This document shows positions 16,561-25,343 of a stretch of 26,605 nucleotides of DNA, piece by piece. Both the position numbers and the translations under genes were made by a program. The notes beneath the pieces are model-generated. The model was not told the DNA's origin and did not search any database. It worked only from the letters and a program-made list of their open reading frames with translations. The stretch is from Bacteroidales bacterium UBA1215 (GTDB lineage Bacteria; Bacteroidota; Bacteroidia; Bacteroidales; WCHB1-69): assembly GCA_002309475.1 (NCBI GenBank), contig DBXJ01000059.1, positions 281 to 26,885 of the forward strand, given 5' to 3'. How positions within the stretch are numbered: the stretch's first letter is position 1; every line of letters begins with the position of its first letter.

Positions 16561-17211
16561 TTATTTTAAATAGATAACAAAGGATAAAAATTGGCAAATA
16601 GCGGCTGCATTGATAAACAGATGCCATACAAAATGATGGTATTTAAAGTGCCATTTTGCATACATAATGGCACCAATTGTGTACAAGATGCCTCCCACAA
16701 AAAGAGAAATGATACATTCTTTGCTCGCATTATGAAAAAATGTTGGCAAGAAAAAAACTATCAACCATCCCATGGCAATATAAAGAGCAACACTTACTTT
16801 GTTGTTTTGTACTTTGGCAAAGGTTTTGTAAAAGATGCCAAATACAACAATTGACCATTCAATGCATAGCAATACAATGCCTTGCAATCCGCCAATAATG
16901 CTCAGAGAGGCAGGCGTGTAGCAACTGGCGATAGTTATATAGACAAAAATATGGTCTAATAAGTGAAATTTTTCTTTGATACTGCTTTCCGGCATCATGT
17001 GGTATAATGTAGAAGTAAGAAACATGCCGAAAAGGCAAACCATATAGATGCTTACGCCAATAATATCGGTAGTAGTGCCAATTTTATTTACCCAAAGAGT
17101 TGCAAAAGGAATGGTGCACAAGGTAATCAATGCCATTACTGCGTGAGAAATAGTATTGGCTTTTTCTTCTCCGATAGTAGATTGATAATTATTGCCTAAA
17201 ACTCGTTTCAT
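16561..17211 (-). CDS. trhA: PAQR / hemolysin III family membrane protein
   Basis: A 216-residue seven-helix membrane protein of the PAQR (hemolysin III, TrhA/YqfA) family. It carries EEKANTISH (residues 15-23) and the conserved metal-site residues: Ser67 and His71 in STLYH, Asp86 in LLDH, and His193 and His197 in HFVWH near the C-terminus. Bacterial members are linked to membrane fluidity or energy homeostasis, and despite the name haemolysis is not a safe inference. It has its own promoter just upstream and is likely monocistronic. Length is normal and no defect was seen. Confidence 0.92.
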   Translation of the reverse strand: MKRVLGNNYQSTIGEEKANTISHAVMALITLCTIPFATLWVNKIGTTTDIIGVSIYMVCLFGMFLTSTLYHMMPESSIKEKFHLLDHIFVYITIASCYTPASLSIIGGLQGIVLLCIEWSIVVFGIFYKTFAKVQNNKVSVALYIAMGWLIVFFLPTFFHNASKECIISLFVGGILYTIGAIMYAKWHFKYHHFVWHLFINAAAICQFLSFVIYLK

Positions 17212-17231
17212 AATTATATTGAAAGAAAGTG

Positions 17232-17261
17232 CAAAAGTACTAAAATATCTTGAAACGGCAA
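17232..17261 (-). promoter_or_regulatory. complete -33/-7 promoter of the PAQR gene
   Basis: On the minus strand a TTG (17259-17261) is followed by 19 bases and then TACTTTTG (17232-17239). This is the full Bacteroidota primary sigma consensus and the best match in the window. It gives a leader of about 16 bases. The -33 element starts 13 bp after the stop codon of the Omp85 gene, so the promoter fills the whole gap between the two genes. Confidence 0.7.
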
Positions 17262-17274
17262 TTTCTTATTGAAA

Positions 17275-19014
17275 TTAAAACATAGCAATGTAGCCGAAGT
17301 TGATTTTTCCGGTGGAAAATTTAATAGGATTGCCTAGTTGTTTTCCCAAGGCATAACTTAAAGAGAAAATGCCTGCCTTGGTTTCAAAGGAAATGCCTAA
17401 TCCGAAACCGAACGGGAAATCGCTGGTGTATTTATCTAATCGTTTTTCGTAGCCGGCGGCATCAAAAAATGCGTGTAGATAGGATTGTTTTGCAAACAAA
17501 AATCGTATTTCATTGCATATTATAACGTAGGTAGAAGCGGAAATAGACAATTGATCAAAACCTCTCAACGTTTTTAAACCGCCAATTTTAAATAATTCGT
17601 TTTCGTAGAGTTTATTTGCATACATGGTAGCAGCCATTATGCTGATATTCCATGTCCAACGTTTTTTGATAGGAATATAGAAATCGAAATCCAATGCGGC
17701 TTTCATTTGAATGGACGAACTTGGCAAGTCTTTATAGAGTTCTTGATTGATATTTTGATTTTTAATGCTTTTCTTTTGTCCGATAGCTGCATCAAAATTT
17801 AATTTATATCCTTTGCGTGGATTATAGAGATAATCTAAGTGTTGCATATTGAAAGTCAATCCATACCAATTTAAATTATAGTCTATTGCAGACGGCAAAC
17901 TTGTTAGTGAGGATAGCGACTTGTTGTTGATTAATCGAGAATTTGCATATTGATAGTAAGCTCTAATATAACCATTTTGCCAAATATAATATCTTAAACC
18001 GATTTCTGCCTTTAGGTTGGTGTAGGAAGTGTCTCGTTTTTCTAAATTGAAGGAACCGTCAATAGCCAAGGAAGTATAGAAAAGATAGGGGAAGTCCATT
18101 GAAATATCCAATGTTTGTGATTGTACTTGAATGCGTTTCCATGCAAAGTGCAAACTTTCGCCAATGGTGAAAATATTGTGCAAATTGAGCAAAATATTAC
18201 CTGTAACCAATACTTTTCCGGATATGTTATCATTGGGGACAACTCCCAAATAGCCTTCAAATTGGTTGACTTTTCTCTTGTCGGCAAAAATATAGAGAGC
18301 GGAACTGTTTTCTGTGAAAGCTACTCCTGCCGGCTGGAGAGGCTGCACAAAATTCAAATCTTGAATACGATCATTTACTTTGTTGATAACAGATTCATTG
18401 TAAGGTGATTTTCGTTTCAAGCCAAGGTAGCCATACAAGAAATATTTAGATATTTTGGCATTACCTTCCAAAATAATGCTATCTAAAATTACAAAGTTAT
18501 TTTTTTCTACATTAATATTTATATGCATGCCTTCGTCAGTAGGTTGCATGTTTACAATCTGTACATTTGCAAATGGATAACCTGAATTGGTGTAGTAGGT
18601 TAAAATGTCTTCATTAATCTTATTAATGTCTATGATGGTGGCAGGTTGGCATTTCTTGAGTTTCTTGTCAATTTTAAGATTTTGATAATCAACAGAATCT
18701 ATTCCGGAAAAATGGATGTCGGCCAATTGCATACTTTTGCCGATAAAGACAATATAGTGAAGATTGTTGTCTTCTTGCCAAGTACTGTCAATATTGGCGG
18801 AGAGGTATTGGTTTTTCTGCAGTTGGTAGACAATTTTTTGAACATAGTGATTTGCTGAAGATGTGGAACGATAGGTACGTTTCTGTTTAACTTGGCTAAT
18901 AATTTTTTCTGCTTGAGGAGAATTTTCAATCCATTCTATTTGCACACGATATTGGGCTTTTGCTGTCGATAACAAAAGCAACATACATGTTAGCAAGCAG
19001 CAAATTCTTTTCAT
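17275..19014 (-). CDS. Omp85 (BamA/TamA) family outer-membrane protein
   Basis: A 579-residue exported protein with a signal peptide ending near residue 20 (LLSTAKA). Residues about 30-247 look like three POTRA-type repeats. The second is the clearest, with GIDSVDYQNLKIDKKL and TNSGYPFANVQIV. A C-terminal 16-strand-type barrel follows from about 250. It has the L6-loop Arg-Gly-Phe at 484-486 (GGLKTLRGFDQ), then the barrel blocks NEIRFLF and FFDAAGY, and ends in Phe. This size and three-repeat layout is closer to TamA or small Omp85 proteins than to BamA, which has five POTRA domains. Role is inferred: insertion of proteins, or lipid or polymer transport, at the outer membrane. It follows the PorT-like gene by 9 bp. 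Confidence 0.85.
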   Translation of the reverse strand: MKRICCLLTCMLLLLSTAKAQYRVQIEWIENSPQAEKIISQVKQKRTYRSTSSANHYVQKIVYQLQKNQYLSANIDSTWQEDNNLHYIVFIGKSMQLADIHFSGIDSVDYQNLKIDKKLKKCQPATIIDINKINEDILTYYTNSGYPFANVQIVNMQPTDEGMHININVEKNNFVILDSIILEGNAKISKYFLYGYLGLKRKSPYNESVINKVNDRIQDLNFVQPLQPAGVAFTENSSALYIFADKRKVNQFEGYLGVVPNDNISGKVLVTGNILLNLHNIFTIGESLHFAWKRIQVQSQTLDISMDFPYLFYTSLAIDGSFNLEKRDTSYTNLKAEIGLRYYIWQNGYIRAYYQYANSRLINNKSLSSLTSLPSAIDYNLNWYGLTFNMQHLDYLYNPRKGYKLNFDAAIGQKKSIKNQNINQELYKDLPSSSIQMKAALDFDFYIPIKKRWTWNISIMAATMYANKLYENELFKIGGLKTLRGFDQLSISASTYVIICNEIRFLFAKQSYLHAFFDAAGYEKRLDKYTSDFPFGFGLGISFETKAGIFSLSYALGKQLGNPIKFSTGKINFGYIAMF

Positions 19015-19023
19015 AGCGAAGCA

Positions 19024-19620
19024 TTAGAATTGGTAATAGGCAAAAAATAACAAGGCATTATTCCACATGTTGTGTGTGATGGTTGTTCCATTACGGTCAA
19101 CAGGCATTCTGCCAATGGAGGTGATGGAATAGTTGAAACGAAACCCTATACCATAATGGTCTTGAAATCGATAACCAACACCTGCTACAGCCCCTAATTC
19201 AAATAGGTGAAAACGATTTTCTGTTTCCAATTCTCCATATAAAGTGTTGAATTCCTTTGCAGATACCAAAAAATTGAAAGAAGGACCTATTTCCAAAAGA
19301 AATCCTTTCCAAAAATTCCAACCGAACAAAAAAGGCATTTCTATTTGGTGGATGCGAATTTTATACATACTATAGTCCATCTTTGCACGACTGCCTTTTT
19401 GTGCATAGTCGATTTCCAATTGCAGTTGTATTTTTTTTTCTTCAAAAGGAATATTGGCAAATCCTCCGACAAAAGCTCCCATTTTATGATAGCCGTTAAA
19501 GTCGTCTCCGTCAACTTGTGTTAGCAACAAGCCTGCCTGCACTCCTCCTTTAAATTTTTGTGCATTTATCTGGTAGGTAAGTGCCAAACATAGGACTATT
19601 AAGAAAAAAGTCTTTCTCAT
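19024..19620 (-). CDS. PorT-like outer-membrane beta-barrel protein
   Basis: A 198-residue protein with a signal peptide ending near residue 20 (LALTYQINAQ), followed by a small barrel. It opens with FKGGVQAGLLLTQVDGDDF and GYHKMGAFVGGFANIPF, the usual start of the PorT/OMP_b-brl_2 type. Alternating aromatic and glycine strands include IEMPFLFGWNF, LLEIGPSFNFLVS and YGIGFRFNYSI, and the protein ends in YYQF. PorT itself is a type IX secretion component, but this broad family has many paralogues, so a secretion role cannot be claimed. It lies 2 bp after purD and 9 bp before the Omp85 gene. Confidence 0.8.
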   Translation of the reverse strand: MRKTFFLIVLCLALTYQINAQKFKGGVQAGLLLTQVDGDDFNGYHKMGAFVGGFANIPFEEKKIQLQLEIDYAQKGSRAKMDYSMYKIRIHQIEMPFLFGWNFWKGFLLEIGPSFNFLVSAKEFNTLYGELETENRFHLFELGAVAGVGYRFQDHYGIGFRFNYSITSIGRMPVDRNGTTITHNMWNNALLFFAYYQF

Positions 19621-19622
19621 GA

Positions 19623-20900
19623 CTATAACAAATCTTTGCCGATATCGTGGCGATAATATTTCCCTTCAAACTGAATGCGTTCTGCATTTCTGTTGGAAAT
19701 CGATAGTGCTTCTTCAATGGAATTGCCGAGGGTAGTAGTTGTCAGTACACGACCTCCATTGGTTACCAAATGTCCTTGCTCGTCAATTTTTGTGCCTGCA
19801 TGAAAAACAATTCCATCTTCTATGTTGTCAATGCCTGTAATTATTTTCCCTTTCGGGTATTTTTGAGGATAGCCTCCTGATACCAACATGACGCTGGTAG
19901 CTGTTTTAGGAGAAATGCTAATGCGGGCATCTTTTACTGTTTCTTTGTCAACATGAAGGAACAATTCTACCAAATCACTTTCAATTCTAGGCATGACAGA
20001 TTCTGTTTCCGGATCTCCCATACGAACATTGTATTCTATAACATAAGGGTTGCCTTTTACATTAATAAGTCCGAAGAAAATAAATCCGTGATAGTTAAGA
20101 TTTCTTACTTGAATGCCGTGAAGGGTGGGTTCTATAATACGTTTTTTCACTTTCTCCATAAATTCGGTATCTGCAAATGGTACAGGAGATATTGAGCCCA
20201 TACCGCCGGTATTGAGTCCTGTATCGCCTTCGCCAATACGTTTGTAGTCTTTTGCAGACGGCAGCAAAACATAATCTTTCCCATCAGTGAGCACAAAGAC
20301 AGATAGTTCTATGCCCGATAGAAATTCTTCTATGACAACATGTTCACCAGCTTCGCCAAATTTTTCTCCTCCCAGCATAAGATTCAATTCGTTGATGGCT
20401 TCATTTTTGTCAGAAGTGATTATCACTCCTTTTCCTGCAGCCAAGCCATCGGCTTTGAGAACATAAGGCGGTTGCAATGTATCTAGAAATGCAATAGCAT
20501 TGTTTAATTCATTTTTATTAAATGAGCGGTAGGCGGCAGTAGGAATGTTGAATTCTTGCATAAAAGTTTTTGAGTAACTTTTACTTCCTTCTAATTGTGC
20601 ACCGGCTTTTGACGGACCGATTACAATTTTATCGGCACATTGAGGGTCGTTTTTAATAGCATCATAAATACCATTGACAAGGGCTTGCTCCGGACCTACA
20701 ACAATCATGTCTATTTGATTGTCAAGAACATATTTTTTTACTCCGTCAATGTCACTATCTGAAAGATTAATGTTGGTACCACATTGTGCTGTGCCGGCAT
20801 TTCCCGGAGCTATCACTAATTCACTACATAAGGGACTTTGTGCAATCTTCCATGCCAATGCATGTTCTCTTCCTCCTGAACCTAAAAGTAAAATTTTCAT
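19623..20900 (-). CDS. purD: phosphoribosylamine-glycine ligase (GAR synthetase)
   Basis: A 425-residue ATP-grasp enzyme for the second step of de novo purine synthesis, joining phosphoribosylamine and glycine to give GAR. Motifs are ILLLGSGGREHALAW (residues 3-17), VVGPEQALVNGI (67-78), VLKADGLAAGKGVII (147-161), GLNTGGMGSISP (228-239) and EYNVRMGDPETESVMPRI (289-306). Length is typical and it appears stand-alone, with no fused purM or purN. It sits 21 bp after tex in an envelope-flavoured operon with no riboswitch-like leader, so control is probably that of the operon. Confidence 0.97.
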   Translation of the reverse strand: MKILLLGSGGREHALAWKIAQSPLCSELVIAPGNAGTAQCGTNINLSDSDIDGVKKYVLDNQIDMIVVGPEQALVNGIYDAIKNDPQCADKIVIGPSKAGAQLEGSKSYSKTFMQEFNIPTAAYRSFNKNELNNAIAFLDTLQPPYVLKADGLAAGKGVIITSDKNEAINELNLMLGGEKFGEAGEHVVIEEFLSGIELSVFVLTDGKDYVLLPSAKDYKRIGEGDTGLNTGGMGSISPVPFADTEFMEKVKKRIIEPTLHGIQVRNLNYHGFIFFGLINVKGNPYVIEYNVRMGDPETESVMPRIESDLVELFLHVDKETVKDARISISPKTATSVMLVSGGYPQKYPKGKIITGIDNIEDGIVFHAGTKIDEQGHLVTNGGRVLTTTTLGNSIEEALSISNRNAERIQFEGKYYRHDIGKDLL

Positions 20901-20921
20901 ATATATAGAATTTTCAAATTT

Positions 20922-23060
20922 TTAGTTATTGTTATCATCAAATATCATTGCTAAAGAAATTCTTTTTCTTCGCAAATCCACTTCTTCTACTCTTACACGA
21001 ACTTTTTGATTGAGTTTTACTACTTTGTTGGGGTCTTTGACATATTTTTTTGCCAATTTGCTGATATGAATCAGTCCGTCTTGATGTACGCCAATATCTA
21101 CAAAACAACCGAATGCGGCAATATTGACAATGATTCCTGTCAGTTCCATGCCGACTTTCAAATCGCTGATATCGTTGATATTTTGGTCGAATTCAAATAG
21201 GTCGAATTGCTGCCTCGGGTCACGACCGGGCTTTGCCAATTCTTTCATTATATCTGTCAAAGTGGGAATGCCGACTTTGTCGGTAACAAATTCACGAATG
21301 TTGATTTGTTTTCTTAAATCTTCATTTTGAGTCAGTTGTTCTACAGTGCAGTGAATATGTTGTGCCATCTTTTCCACAATAGCATAACTCTCCGGATGTA
21401 CTGCACTTCTATCTAAAGGGTTTTTGGCTTCGGCAATACGGATAAAGCCTGCCGACTGCTCAAAAGCTTTATCTCCATAGAGTTTCACTTTTTTTAAGTC
21501 GTTTTTTGTTTTAAAGCCACCATTTGCTTTACGGTATGCTACAATATTCTTTGCCAGAGCGGGACCAATTCCGGATACATAAGATAGCAGTTCTTTGCTT
21601 GCTGTATTGATTTCCACACCAACGGCATTTACACAACTTGACACTGTTTCTGACAAACTTTCCGCCAATTTTTTTTGATTGACATCGTGTTGATATTGGC
21701 CAACGCCGATAGATTTAGGATCTATCTTTATAAGTTCTGCCAAAGGGTCCATCAATCTTCTGCCAATTGAAACCGCCCCTCTCACTGTGATGTCGTAGTC
21801 GGGAAATTCTTCTCTCGCTACTTCAGAAGCCGAATAAACAGAAGCCCCATTTTCGTTGACAACAACAATGATAGGTTTTTGTTCAAAATCAACATGTTTG
21901 ATAAAATTTTCGGTTTCTCTGCCGGCGGTACCATTGCCGATAGCGATAGCTTCTACATGGTATTTTTTTGCCAAATTTTTGATAATTTCGTTAGCTTCGT
22001 GTACTTGTACAAGCGGTTGGTGGGGAAAAATGGCTGTATGTTCCAAAAGGTTGCCATGTTTGTCCAAGACAACCACCTTACAGCCGGTACGAAATCCCGG
22101 GTCAATGCCCATGGTAATTTTTTCTCCCATGGGAGCTGCCAGCAAAAGTTGTCGTAAATTATTAGCAAAGACTTTTATAGCTGTATCGTCGGCGGCGTCT
22201 TTCGCCTTTTTTCTCAATTCTGTTTCCAATTGAGGTTGTAGCAAACGATTGTAACTATCTTCAATAGCGTCAGCCACTTGGTCGGCAGCTTCGTTGTCGG
22301 CATGCAAATGAATATGGTCGATAGTAGTTAGAGCGGAATATTCATCAGGTTCAATACTCAATTTCAAAAAGCCCTCTTCTTCTCCACGAAACATGGCCAA
22401 AATTCTATGCGAAGAAGCTTTATTGACAGGTTCTTCGTTGTTGAAATAAATGGCATATTTGTCACCTTCGAGTTCTTTTCCTTTGACAACTTTAGAAAAA
22501 ATATGGGCTTTTTTATTAAACAAACTACGAAGTTGTGCTCTGGTGTGCTCGTCTTCGCAAATTTTTTCGGCAATAATGTCTCTTGCTCCTGCAAGGGCTT
22601 CTTCTACAGAAAAGACACCTTTTTCTTCGTTGATGAATTTTGCTGCCAAGGCATTAACATCTATGTTTTTTTGTTTGTAGATTTCATCTGCCAATGGTTG
22701 CAAACCTTTTTCTTTGGCCATGCTGGCTTTGGTTTTGCGTTTTGGTTTGTAAGGAAGGTAAATATCTTCCAATTCCGGCAACGTGTTAGCTTTTTCAATT
22801 TTTTCTTTCAGTTCGGCAGTAAGTTTGCCTTGCTCGTTGATGGATTTCAAAATAGTATTTCTTCTATCTTCTATTTCCATCAGCCATTTAAATTTATCAC
22901 GAATGGCAGTAATTTCCACTTCATCCATGCTGCCGGTGGCTTCTTTTCGATAGCGGGCAATAAAAGGAATGGTGGATTTTTCTTCCAACATATCCAATAC
23001 ATTTTTTACATATGTTGGTGCTACATTGAGTTCCTGTGATATAACTGCTATAAAATCCAT
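20922..23060 (-). CDS. tex: Tex family RNA-binding protein
   Basis: A 712-residue member of the Tex/YhgF family, nucleic-acid-binding proteins linked to transcription and RNA handling. The N-terminal Tex block IPFIARYRKEATGSMDE is at residues 31-47. A YqgF-like RNase H fold begins at ITMGIDPGFRTG (315-326). A helix-hairpin-helix region includes VSGIGPALAKNIVAYR (495-510). A C-terminal S1 domain is at about 637-706 (GIIVNIAAFGCFVDIG, then DGLIHISKLA). Domain order and length are standard. It starts 3 bp after the AsmA-like gene and precedes purD, so it is an internal gene of the operon. Confidence 0.95.
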   Translation of the reverse strand: MDFIAVISQELNVAPTYVKNVLDMLEEKSTIPFIARYRKEATGSMDEVEITAIRDKFKWLMEIEDRRNTILKSINEQGKLTAELKEKIEKANTLPELEDIYLPYKPKRKTKASMAKEKGLQPLADEIYKQKNIDVNALAAKFINEEKGVFSVEEALAGARDIIAEKICEDEHTRAQLRSLFNKKAHIFSKVVKGKELEGDKYAIYFNNEEPVNKASSHRILAMFRGEEEGFLKLSIEPDEYSALTTIDHIHLHADNEAADQVADAIEDSYNRLLQPQLETELRKKAKDAADDTAIKVFANNLRQLLLAAPMGEKITMGIDPGFRTGCKVVVLDKHGNLLEHTAIFPHQPLVQVHEANEIIKNLAKKYHVEAIAIGNGTAGRETENFIKHVDFEQKPIIVVVNENGASVYSASEVAREEFPDYDITVRGAVSIGRRLMDPLAELIKIDPKSIGVGQYQHDVNQKKLAESLSETVSSCVNAVGVEINTASKELLSYVSGIGPALAKNIVAYRKANGGFKTKNDLKKVKLYGDKAFEQSAGFIRIAEAKNPLDRSAVHPESYAIVEKMAQHIHCTVEQLTQNEDLRKQINIREFVTDKVGIPTLTDIMKELAKPGRDPRQQFDLFEFDQNINDISDLKVGMELTGIIVNIAAFGCFVDIGVHQDGLIHISKLAKKYVKDPNKVVKLNQKVRVRVEEVDLRRKRISLAMIFDDNNN

Positions 23061-23063
23061 TTT

Positions 23064-25343
23064 TTATTCTTTTCCTGCGTCAATTTCACTGTCAGAAGGA
23101 GTGTAGTTGACTGTAAACGAGAAGGTGTTTTTGCTATTTGTAGATGTGAAATCGGTATCTTCAAAGCTGATTTTTTCAGCATTGAAACCGTGTGTTTCGT
23201 AAAAGAATTTTTTCAAAGTGGCAATTTTGTGTTCGTTGCTTTTTTTAGCCATGTTTTCCATCAATTCTCTTGGATATACAGCCGCAGCTTTTTCATAAAT
23301 ATTTCCGTTGCTTAATTGTGAACGTTCGTTTAAGTAATTGGTGAAATCTTTATCGGTATTTTTTATATTTTTTATCGCTTCGAAATCAGATGCTTCCATG
23401 TTTTGCATGTTTTTGTCCGGATGTTTGCTGAAATAATAGTCACGTTTTACGCTAAATAGCGACAATTCTTGAATACTTTGGTCAAGATTGACTTGATTGC
23501 CAATCACTAAAGAAAGGCTTTCGTTCACTTTCATGGCTTCCGCCATTTTGTTTAATTGTGTGTACTGAGATGAACTGAAGTCCATATCAAATACTTGATA
23601 GCTAATGTCTGCAAAATCATCAGGTGTCAAACCGAAAGCATTGGCCAACAAATCAATAGGTCCGGTAGCGATTTTAACTAAAAATGTTCCTAATGCCTTG
23701 AATATCAATTTTTTCAAAGAAAATTCGGGAGAAGTAATATCTCCTTTGATAGGCAAATCAAATTTGATGTCATCATTTCTGTCACTCAAAACAAATAAAC
23801 CTGCTCTTAACGGAATATTGAACTCAGGCTTAATGTCTTGCATTTTCTTATCCACTCTGCATCCATGGATGTCAATTTCGTTTTTGGTATCCAATTGTCC
23901 GTTGCTGACATTTGCGTTGGTATTGAAAGCAAAAATGCCGGCAGTAACAGGATAGGCCATATAATGTTCACAAATGGGAGAAATTTGTTTCATGTCAAAG
24001 TTGGCGATACGCAATCTTAGTTTGTGCGATTTCCAACCATCCAGCAAGCCTTCCCAGTGTGCCATCAAAGTACCGGTAGTCGGCAAAGTGGCTTTCAAAT
24101 CAACGATAGACGTATTTTTCAGGTTAAAGTTTTTGGATGTAATGTTGATGTCTTTTACAGGTAAAGACAATGGTCGTTTCATTGTATTATTAGAGTACTC
24201 TATATCAGAATTGACAAGTGCCAAATTCTTGACAAGAAATGTTACAGGAGTTTTTTGCTCGGAATCAACAGTTGTTGTGTCGTCAGAGGCAGTTTCTGTA
24301 TCTGTTTCTTTTGTAGAATTTTTGTCTTGCTGTTCTTTAGTTCTTTCTTCTTTTGATTTCACAAGATTAGAAAATGTGTTGTATTCTGCATTTTGTGCAA
24401 AATTGACATGCAAGCCATCTACTTTTATGGTGTCAAAAGTGAATGAATTATTTTTTAAATCAATGGTGTCTATAACAACTTGCAAAGTTTTGAGTTGAGC
24501 CATGTTTTCATTGTGAATGTTGTCGATGTCAACATTTTTTAACATAACATTTCCGTCTATCACCATTTCGGCTATATGTTCTGTATTGCCTTTGGCATGC
24601 AATTGTGTATATAGACGACCGTCCAACTTGTTGATATTTAAAAATTCTTGTGCATAAGGTTGAACAGAGGCAATGGAAAATTGCTTTAAATCTACATTCA
24701 AATTGAATGATTTTTCTTCAATGCTATAGGTTAGTTGAACACCTAAATCTCCGCCATCATCAAATTTTAAATGTACACCCATGTTGGAATTTTCAGGACC
24801 AAAATACAATCCGGGAATAAACAATCCCAATTCCTTTAATCCAAAATGGCTGTTACGCTGAAGGTCTTCATAAATGATGTTGCCATTACGCAGGGTGATG
24901 TTTTTCAAATTGACAATCCATTCACTTTTAGTGGTGTCTTTGGGTTTGTCGCGTTTAAAATGATTGATGATATCTGAAAAATTAAATTTAGGTCCATTTT
25001 GTAAAATGGGAACGTTGGGGTTGATTAAACGTATTTCGTTGATTCGCACTTCTTTAGATATCAACTTGAACAAGTTGATTTTTACCGACAAAGTGTCAAA
25101 TGTAAGAAAAACGTCTTTATCATTTTCTTCCAAAGAGTTGAAGCCGATAATTTTAGCTCTTCCGGTGAAAATATTGGCTTTAAATTTGTCCATGGTCACC
25201 ACGCGGTTGCAAATTTCTTTGCTATGTTTTTCTACATACCATTTTGCAATGGGCGGTGCAATGACAGCCAACAAAACTATCAATCCTATCAAACTTGCTA
25301 CAATGATTAGCGGAATTTTTACTGTTCTTTTCAATTTTATCAT
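23064..25343 (-). CDS. AsmA/DUF748-like inner-membrane-anchored periplasmic protein
   Basis: A 759-residue protein with one N-terminal transmembrane anchor (residues about 9-31, IPLIIVASLIGLIVLLAVIA) and a large periplasmic part. The part after the anchor is AsmA-like, with INEIRLINPNVPI and LKNITLRNGNIIYED-type repeats of short beta strands. Residues about 330-370 form a Lys/Glu/Thr/Asp-rich, probably disordered linker. A second repeat block follows (FLVKNLALVNSDIEYSN, LRLRIANFDMKQISP). The DUF748 signature region near FDLPIKGDITSPEFSL is present. AsmA-superfamily proteins are linked to phospholipid transport and outer-membrane assembly. Its start overlaps the upstream glycosyltransferase stop by four bases (ATGA). 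Confidence 0.8.
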   Translation of the reverse strand: MIKLKRTVKIPLIIVASLIGLIVLLAVIAPPIAKWYVEKHSKEICNRVVTMDKFKANIFTGRAKIIGFNSLEENDKDVFLTFDTLSVKINLFKLISKEVRINEIRLINPNVPILQNGPKFNFSDIINHFKRDKPKDTTKSEWIVNLKNITLRNGNIIYEDLQRNSHFGLKELGLFIPGLYFGPENSNMGVHLKFDDGGDLGVQLTYSIEEKSFNLNVDLKQFSIASVQPYAQEFLNINKLDGRLYTQLHAKGNTEHIAEMVIDGNVMLKNVDIDNIHNENMAQLKTLQVVIDTIDLKNNSFTFDTIKVDGLHVNFAQNAEYNTFSNLVKSKEERTKEQQDKNSTKETDTETASDDTTTVDSEQKTPVTFLVKNLALVNSDIEYSNNTMKRPLSLPVKDINITSKNFNLKNTSIVDLKATLPTTGTLMAHWEGLLDGWKSHKLRLRIANFDMKQISPICEHYMAYPVTAGIFAFNTNANVSNGQLDTKNEIDIHGCRVDKKMQDIKPEFNIPLRAGLFVLSDRNDDIKFDLPIKGDITSPEFSLKKLIFKALGTFLVKIATGPIDLLANAFGLTPDDFADISYQVFDMDFSSSQYTQLNKMAEAMKVNESLSLVIGNQVNLDQSIQELSLFSVKRDYYFSKHPDKNMQNMEASDFEAIKNIKNTDKDFTNYLNERSQLSNGNIYEKAAAVYPRELMENMAKKSNEHKIATLKKFFYETHGFNAEKISFEDTDFTSTNSKNTFSFTVNYTPSDSEIDAGKE

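Noticed and set aside
17254..17275. Short inverted repeat AATTTC/GAAATT after the Omp85 stop
   Set aside because: Six A-T-rich pairs with no following T run, and it overlaps the PAQR promoter. Not convincing as a terminator.
22407..23039. A 210-codon open frame on the plus strand inside tex
   Set aside because: It is antisense to a full-length, motif-complete Tex. Its Phe-rich translation is what reversed Lys codons give, and it has no recognisable domain.
23974..24498. A 174-codon open frame on the plus strand inside the AsmA-like gene
   Set aside because: Shadow of the real minus-strand gene, with no domain likeness, promoter or coupling to a neighbour.
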